Part shown: one piece after another, positions 6,363-9,579 of the stretch | Position numbering within the stretch: the stretch's first letter is position 1 | Layout of the letters: every line of letters begins with the position of its first letter | Assembly (NCBI GenBank): GCA_000635535.1 | Contig: JFMF01000460.1 | Coordinates: 1 to 9,579, forward strand | DNA from: Prochlorococcus sp. scB243_496M6 | GTDB lineage: Bacteria > Cyanobacteriota > Cyanobacteriia > PCC-6307 > Cyanobiaceae | Length of the DNA stretch: 9,579 nt | Direction: 5' to 3' | The notes under the pieces: generated by a model | What the model was told of the DNA's origin: nothing | Seen by the model: only the letters and a program-made list of their open reading frames with translations | Databases searched by the model: none | Program-made: the position numbers and the translations under genes

Positions 6363-9119
6363 TTAATTCAAAAGCTCGAGTTTTTTTGTAATTCTCTCCA
6401 TTTTTACCGAACCCTCATTTAATTTAAATCTACATTCATCAACAATATCTTTTGGAGCCTTATCCACGAAATTTTTATTAGATAATCTCTTATTTAAATT
6501 ATCTAATTCAATAGTCACCTTTTTTAGATCCTTGTTAAGCCTTTCCTTTAATGCATCTATATTTACAAAATCCTGAAAAGGTAAGTAAACCTCTAAATCA
6601 CTAATTATCCCAGAAAAAGATTTAGCAAACTCTTTTTTATCAACAGCATTAGGTTTAAAAATAAATACTTCAGAAGATTTAGTTAAGGTTTGAATATCAT
6701 CAACTAAAATTTTTAGAAAATCAATCAATTCATCATTATCTGAAATCAAGTAAACAGGAACTTTTTCTGATGGCTTGAGGCCTAATTCAGCTCTCAAATT
6801 TCTAATCAATCTAATAATTTCAAAGAGTTGTTGAAAGGAATTATCAAGCTTATTATCAACAAATTTATTTTCTTGGGTTGGCCATTTTTGAAGAGATAAT
6901 AATTCTTTATCTGATTTAAGTTGCAGTACATGCCAAAGTTCTTCAGTAATGTGCGGCATAAAAGGATGAATCATCACCAAAATATCATTGAGCACTTTTA
7001 TTAAAACTTTTTCAGATATTTGTCTATTATTAGTTTCTTTATTATTAAACCTTTGTTTAGCAAATTCTACATACCAATCACAAAAATCATTCCACGTAAA
7101 TTCGTAAAGAAGTTTCGCAGATTCTCCCAATTTATATTCTTTCAACAAAGCAGCAACTTTTATATTTACCTGATTCAATTTCGATAAAATCCACTTATCA
7201 CACAACTCCAAAGAAGTTTCATCACTCTCATTAAGCAAATCATTATTGTTAGAAGTTTTATTAATTAACACAAATTTAGTTGCATTCCATAATTTATTCG
7301 CAAAATTTCTTGAAGCTTCAACAGTTGAAGACGTATCTTTTTTCCTATCAAAATCAAGCCGGATATCTTGTCCAGCGCCTGCAACTTCTCGAATTAAAGC
7401 AAATCGCAGAGCATCAGAACCATATTTATCAATTAATAATATTGGATCAATGCCATTACCTGAACTTTTACTCATTTTTTTATTGTTTTCATCTCGAACT
7501 AGACCATGAATATAAACATCCTTAAAAGGAATATTATTTGTAAAAGTATTCCCCATCATTGTCATTCTTGCCACCCAGAAGAAAATAATATCGAAACCAG
7601 TAACAAGAACACTATTTGGATACCATTTTTTAAAATCCGGATCATTTGTATTTGGCCAACCAAGGGTTGAGAAAGGCCATAAACCACTTGAAAACCATGT
7701 ATCCAAAACATCTTTATCACGAACCAATTTAATATTTAATCCAAATTTTTTATTAGCTTCGATTAAAGCATCCTCTTCATTTCTTGCAACGATATATGGA
7801 GTATTTTGTTCTATTGAGTCTTGAGATTCATCTAAAACATACCAAGCTGGTATTTGGTGCCCCCACCACAATTGCCGACTGATACACCAATCATTAATAT
7901 TCTCTAACCAATCCTTATAAACTTTCTCCCAGCGTGGAGGGATAAACGATGGTTTTTTAGAATCAATTTCATTAAGACATCCTTGTGATATATCATCCAT
8001 TTTCAAAAACCATTGTGTTGATAATAAAGGTTCAATTGGTACCTTACCTCTATCAGAAAAAGGTACAGTATGTTTATAATCCTCTATCTTTGTCAAAAGG
8101 CCTAAGTTATCCAATTCTTTGATAATTTTCTTTCTAGCCTCATATCTATCTAAATTTTGAAAAATACCTGCATTAATATTTAAAGTTCCATCTTTATTCA
8201 TTACATTAATCTGTTTTAAATTATGCCTTTTTCCTATTGCAAAATCATTTGGATCATGGGCTGGAGTAACCTTCACACAACCCGTACCAAAATCTTTATC
8301 AACATGTGAATCAGCGATAATAGGTATTTCTCTATCAACAAAAGGAACTTTTACTTTTACACCAATAAATTCTTTATATCTATCATCATCAGGATTAACT
8401 GCCACCGCAGTATCACCCAAAAGAGTTTCTGGTCTTGTTGTTGCAACTTCTAAGTACTTATCTAACTGTTCACCACTTTCAGAAATTAAAGGGTATTTAA
8501 AATGCCATAAATGACCATTTACTTCTTGCATTTCAACTTCAAGATCACTTACGGCAGATTGAGATTCAGGGCACCAATTAACTAAATATTCGCCTCTATA
8601 AATTAAATTCTTTTTATAGAGAATATTAAAAGCCTCAATCACTGCTTCATTTAATTTTTGATCAAGAGTAAATCTTTCTCTAGTCCAGTCAACTGAATAT
8701 CCTATCCTTTTTAATTGAGAAACTATTCTTCCACCACTTTTTTCTTTCCAGTTCCATGCTCTTTTAAGAAATTCATCTCTTCCAATATCTTCACTTGTTT
8801 TGCCTTCACTTTTTAATTGTTTTTCGAGAATAGTTTGAACAGCTATTGAAGCATGATCAGTTCCTGGTAAACACAAAACATTCTTACCTAAAAGTCTTTG
8901 AAAACGTACTACGACATCTATCAAAGCCGTATTAAATGCATGCCCCATATGCAAAGAACCAGTTACATTTGGTGGCGGAATAACAACACAAAAAGGCTCC
9001 CCATCATCCTCAGGGTTAGGACTAAACGCCTTTAGACTTTCCCATTTTTCTTGCCACTTTTTCTCTACTTCAAAAGGTGAATAATTCTCTAAAGATAATT
9101 GATCATTCATCTCTGTCAT
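6363..9119 (-). CDS. valS: Valyl-tRNA synthetase
   Basis: ValRS charges tRNA-Val with valine and edits mischarged threonine. Numbered from the ATG at 9119, the class I HIGH motif is in PPPNVTGSLHMGHAF (48-62) and the second motif is KMSKS (548-552). The CP1 editing domain is marked by ATTRPETLLGDTAVAVNP (226-243) and GTGCVKVTPAHDPNDFA (278-294). The Val/Ile/Leu-type block DWCISRQLWWGHQIP sits at 409-423 and DTWFSSGLWPFS at 473-484. The anticodon-binding domain follows (about 640-790), then the C-terminal ValRS coiled-coil arm (about 850-918) with its charged heptad-like sequence. Length is normal for the family. The first in-frame start-like codon is TTG at 9125; ATGs at 9119 and 9110 both leave the conserved YSPFEVEKKWQ region intact, and none has a clear ribosome-binding site, so the start could move by nine bases. 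The TVP38-type gene follows after two bases. Confidence 0.97.
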   Translation of the reverse strand: MTEMNDQLSLENYSPFEVEKKWQEKWESLKAFSPNPEDDGEPFCVVIPPPNVTGSLHMGHAFNTALIDVVVRFQRLLGKNVLCLPGTDHASIAVQTILEKQLKSEGKTSEDIGRDEFLKRAWNWKEKSGGRIVSQLKRIGYSVDWTRERFTLDQKLNEAVIEAFNILYKKNLIYRGEYLVNWCPESQSAVSDLEVEMQEVNGHLWHFKYPLISESGEQLDKYLEVATTRPETLLGDTAVAVNPDDDRYKEFIGVKVKVPFVDREIPIIADSHVDKDFGTGCVKVTPAHDPNDFAIGKRHNLKQINVMNKDGTLNINAGIFQNLDRYEARKKIIKELDNLGLLTKIEDYKHTVPFSDRGKVPIEPLLSTQWFLKMDDISQGCLNEIDSKKPSFIPPRWEKVYKDWLENINDWCISRQLWWGHQIPAWYVLDESQDSIEQNTPYIVARNEEDALIEANKKFGLNIKLVRDKDVLDTWFSSGLWPFSTLGWPNTNDPDFKKWYPNSVLVTGFDIIFFWVARMTMMGNTFTNNIPFKDVYIHGLVRDENNKKMSKSSGNGIDPILLIDKYGSDALRFALIREVAGAGQDIRLDFDRKKDTSSTVEASRNFANKLWNATKFVLINKTSNNNDLLNESDETSLELCDKWILSKLNQVNIKVAALLKEYKLGESAKLLYEFTWNDFCDWYVEFAKQRFNNKETNNRQISEKVLIKVLNDILVMIHPFMPHITEELWHVLQLKSDKELLSLQKWPTQENKFVDNKLDNSFQQLFEIIRLIRNLRAELGLKPSEKVPVYLISDNDELIDFLKILVDDIQTLTKSSEVFIFKPNAVDKKEFAKSFSGIISDLEVYLPFQDFVNIDALKERLNKDLKKVTIELDNLNKRLSNKNFVDKAPKDIVDECRFKLNEGSVKMERITKKLELLN

Positions 9120-9216
9120 GTGCAAATTTTATTTCGAAAAACTTTTTATTTATTTTATCTTGAGAGCAGCTAATTAATGAAAATAATATTAGTTTGCAAA
9201 AAAAGATACATACATT

Positions 9217-9558
9217 CTACAAAAGTTTGAAGCCAGAACCACAGGAACAACGTTTTGCATTTTTTGGTGTTGAAATAAGAAATCCACCACCGCTCAAATC
9301 ACCGTAATAATCTAATTTTAAATCTTTAAGTAAATTAAACTTTTTTACATCCGCATATAAAGTTACTCCTTCAGTTCTTGAAATAGGTGATCCATTAAAT
9401 GTACCCGGCCTTAATTTAATATGCATCCATCCTTCAGAACAATTTTTATCCTCTACCAAATCAATCGACATTTCTCCTGGAGAACCTCCAAAAGAAGCTT
9501 GCCTAGATAGTTCTGAAGCAGCGCTTTGACTGATTGAAAGATTAACGATCTCAGTCAT
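9217..9558 (-). CDS. A-type Fe-S cluster carrier (HesB/IscA/ErpA-like)
   Basis: A 113-residue A-type carrier that in this family receives Fe-S clusters or iron and passes them to target proteins in the cytosol. The C-terminal half is classical: LDYYGDLSGGGFLISTPKNA (82-101) then CSCGSGF, with Cys104 and Cys106 as the paired ligands. The third ligand is probably Cys40 in EDKNCSEGW, but the usual GGCSG-x-x-Y context is lost and the preceding region (FGGSPGEMSIDLVEDKN) diverges, so this looks like a non-standard paralogue rather than a plain SufA or IscA. The ATG at 9558 gives the expected N-terminal helix (ISQSAASELSRQ). It lies 91 bases upstream of valS on the same strand; only 21 bases upstream of its start are in the window, so its promoter cannot be judged. 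Confidence 0.88.
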   Translation of the reverse strand: MTEIVNLSISQSAASELSRQASFGGSPGEMSIDLVEDKNCSEGWMHIKLRPGTFNGSPISRTEGVTLYADVKKFNLLKDLKLDYYGDLSGGGFLISTPKNAKRCSCGSGFKLL

Positions 9559-9579
9559 TAGAAAAATAATAAATGGGCG

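Noticed and set aside
7246..7525. Two overlapping + strand open frames of 81 and 87 codons
   Set aside because: They lie wholly inside valS on the opposite strand, in a region encoding conserved synthetase motifs; their sequences resemble no family and they are antisense shadows.
9120..9216. Short palindromes (TTTCGAAA, TTTGCAAA, TAATTA) upstream of valS, considered as a T-box or operator
   Set aside because: They are six- to eight-base palindromes expected by chance in AT-rich DNA; the 97-base leader has no specifier stem or antiterminator-like structure, and T-boxes are not expected in this group.

Overview
This window looks like ordinary chromosomal sequence from a very AT-rich marine picocyanobacterium, most likely a high-light-type Prochlorococcus or a close relative. 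The reasons are the strong A/T bias, short intergenic gaps, a Ycf21-type chorismate lyase (a cyanobacterial and plastid family), and small hypothetical proteins of the kind seen in streamlined picocyanobacterial genomes. The species call is inference from composition and gene content; no search was run.

Layout, left to right. Positions 3-1867 (+) hold most of mnmG (tRNA wobble-uridine modification). It is cut at its 5' end by the window edge and split by a -1 frameshift in a poly-A tract near 344-350. Next comes a chorismate lyase (1949-2491, +), whose end overlaps tail-to-tail by 21 bases with an unrecognised charged 187-residue protein (2471-3034, -). Upstream of that protein on the same strand is a SprT-like zinc metalloprotease (3119-3646, -). 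An 85-base divergent spacer separates it from a rightward pair: a membrane-anchored NTF2-like protein (3732-4151) and, nine bases later, an ATP-dependent DNA ligase of T4-like build (4161-5489). A 50-codon small ORF follows (5607-5759, +). The rest is on the minus strand and reads right to left: an A-type Fe-S carrier (9217-9558), valyl-tRNA synthetase valS (6363-9119), and a TVP38/DedA-type membrane protein (5764-6360) two bases after valS.

Most of these genes are housekeeping: tRNA modification and charging, Fe-S cluster delivery, and plastoquinone head-group supply. Apart from the valS/TVP38 pair and the NTF2-like/ligase pair, the neighbours do not suggest a shared pathway.

I found no tRNA, rRNA, CRISPR array, insertion sequence, attachment site, clear riboswitch or convincing terminator, and no gene-free stretch over 300 bases. 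I see no obvious new multi-gene system. The points worth a second look are the mnmG frameshift at a canonical slippery heptamer, the phage-like DNA ligase, the antisense Ser/Arg codon-repeat overlap, the missing normal start for the chorismate lyase N-terminus, and the 50-codon ORF.
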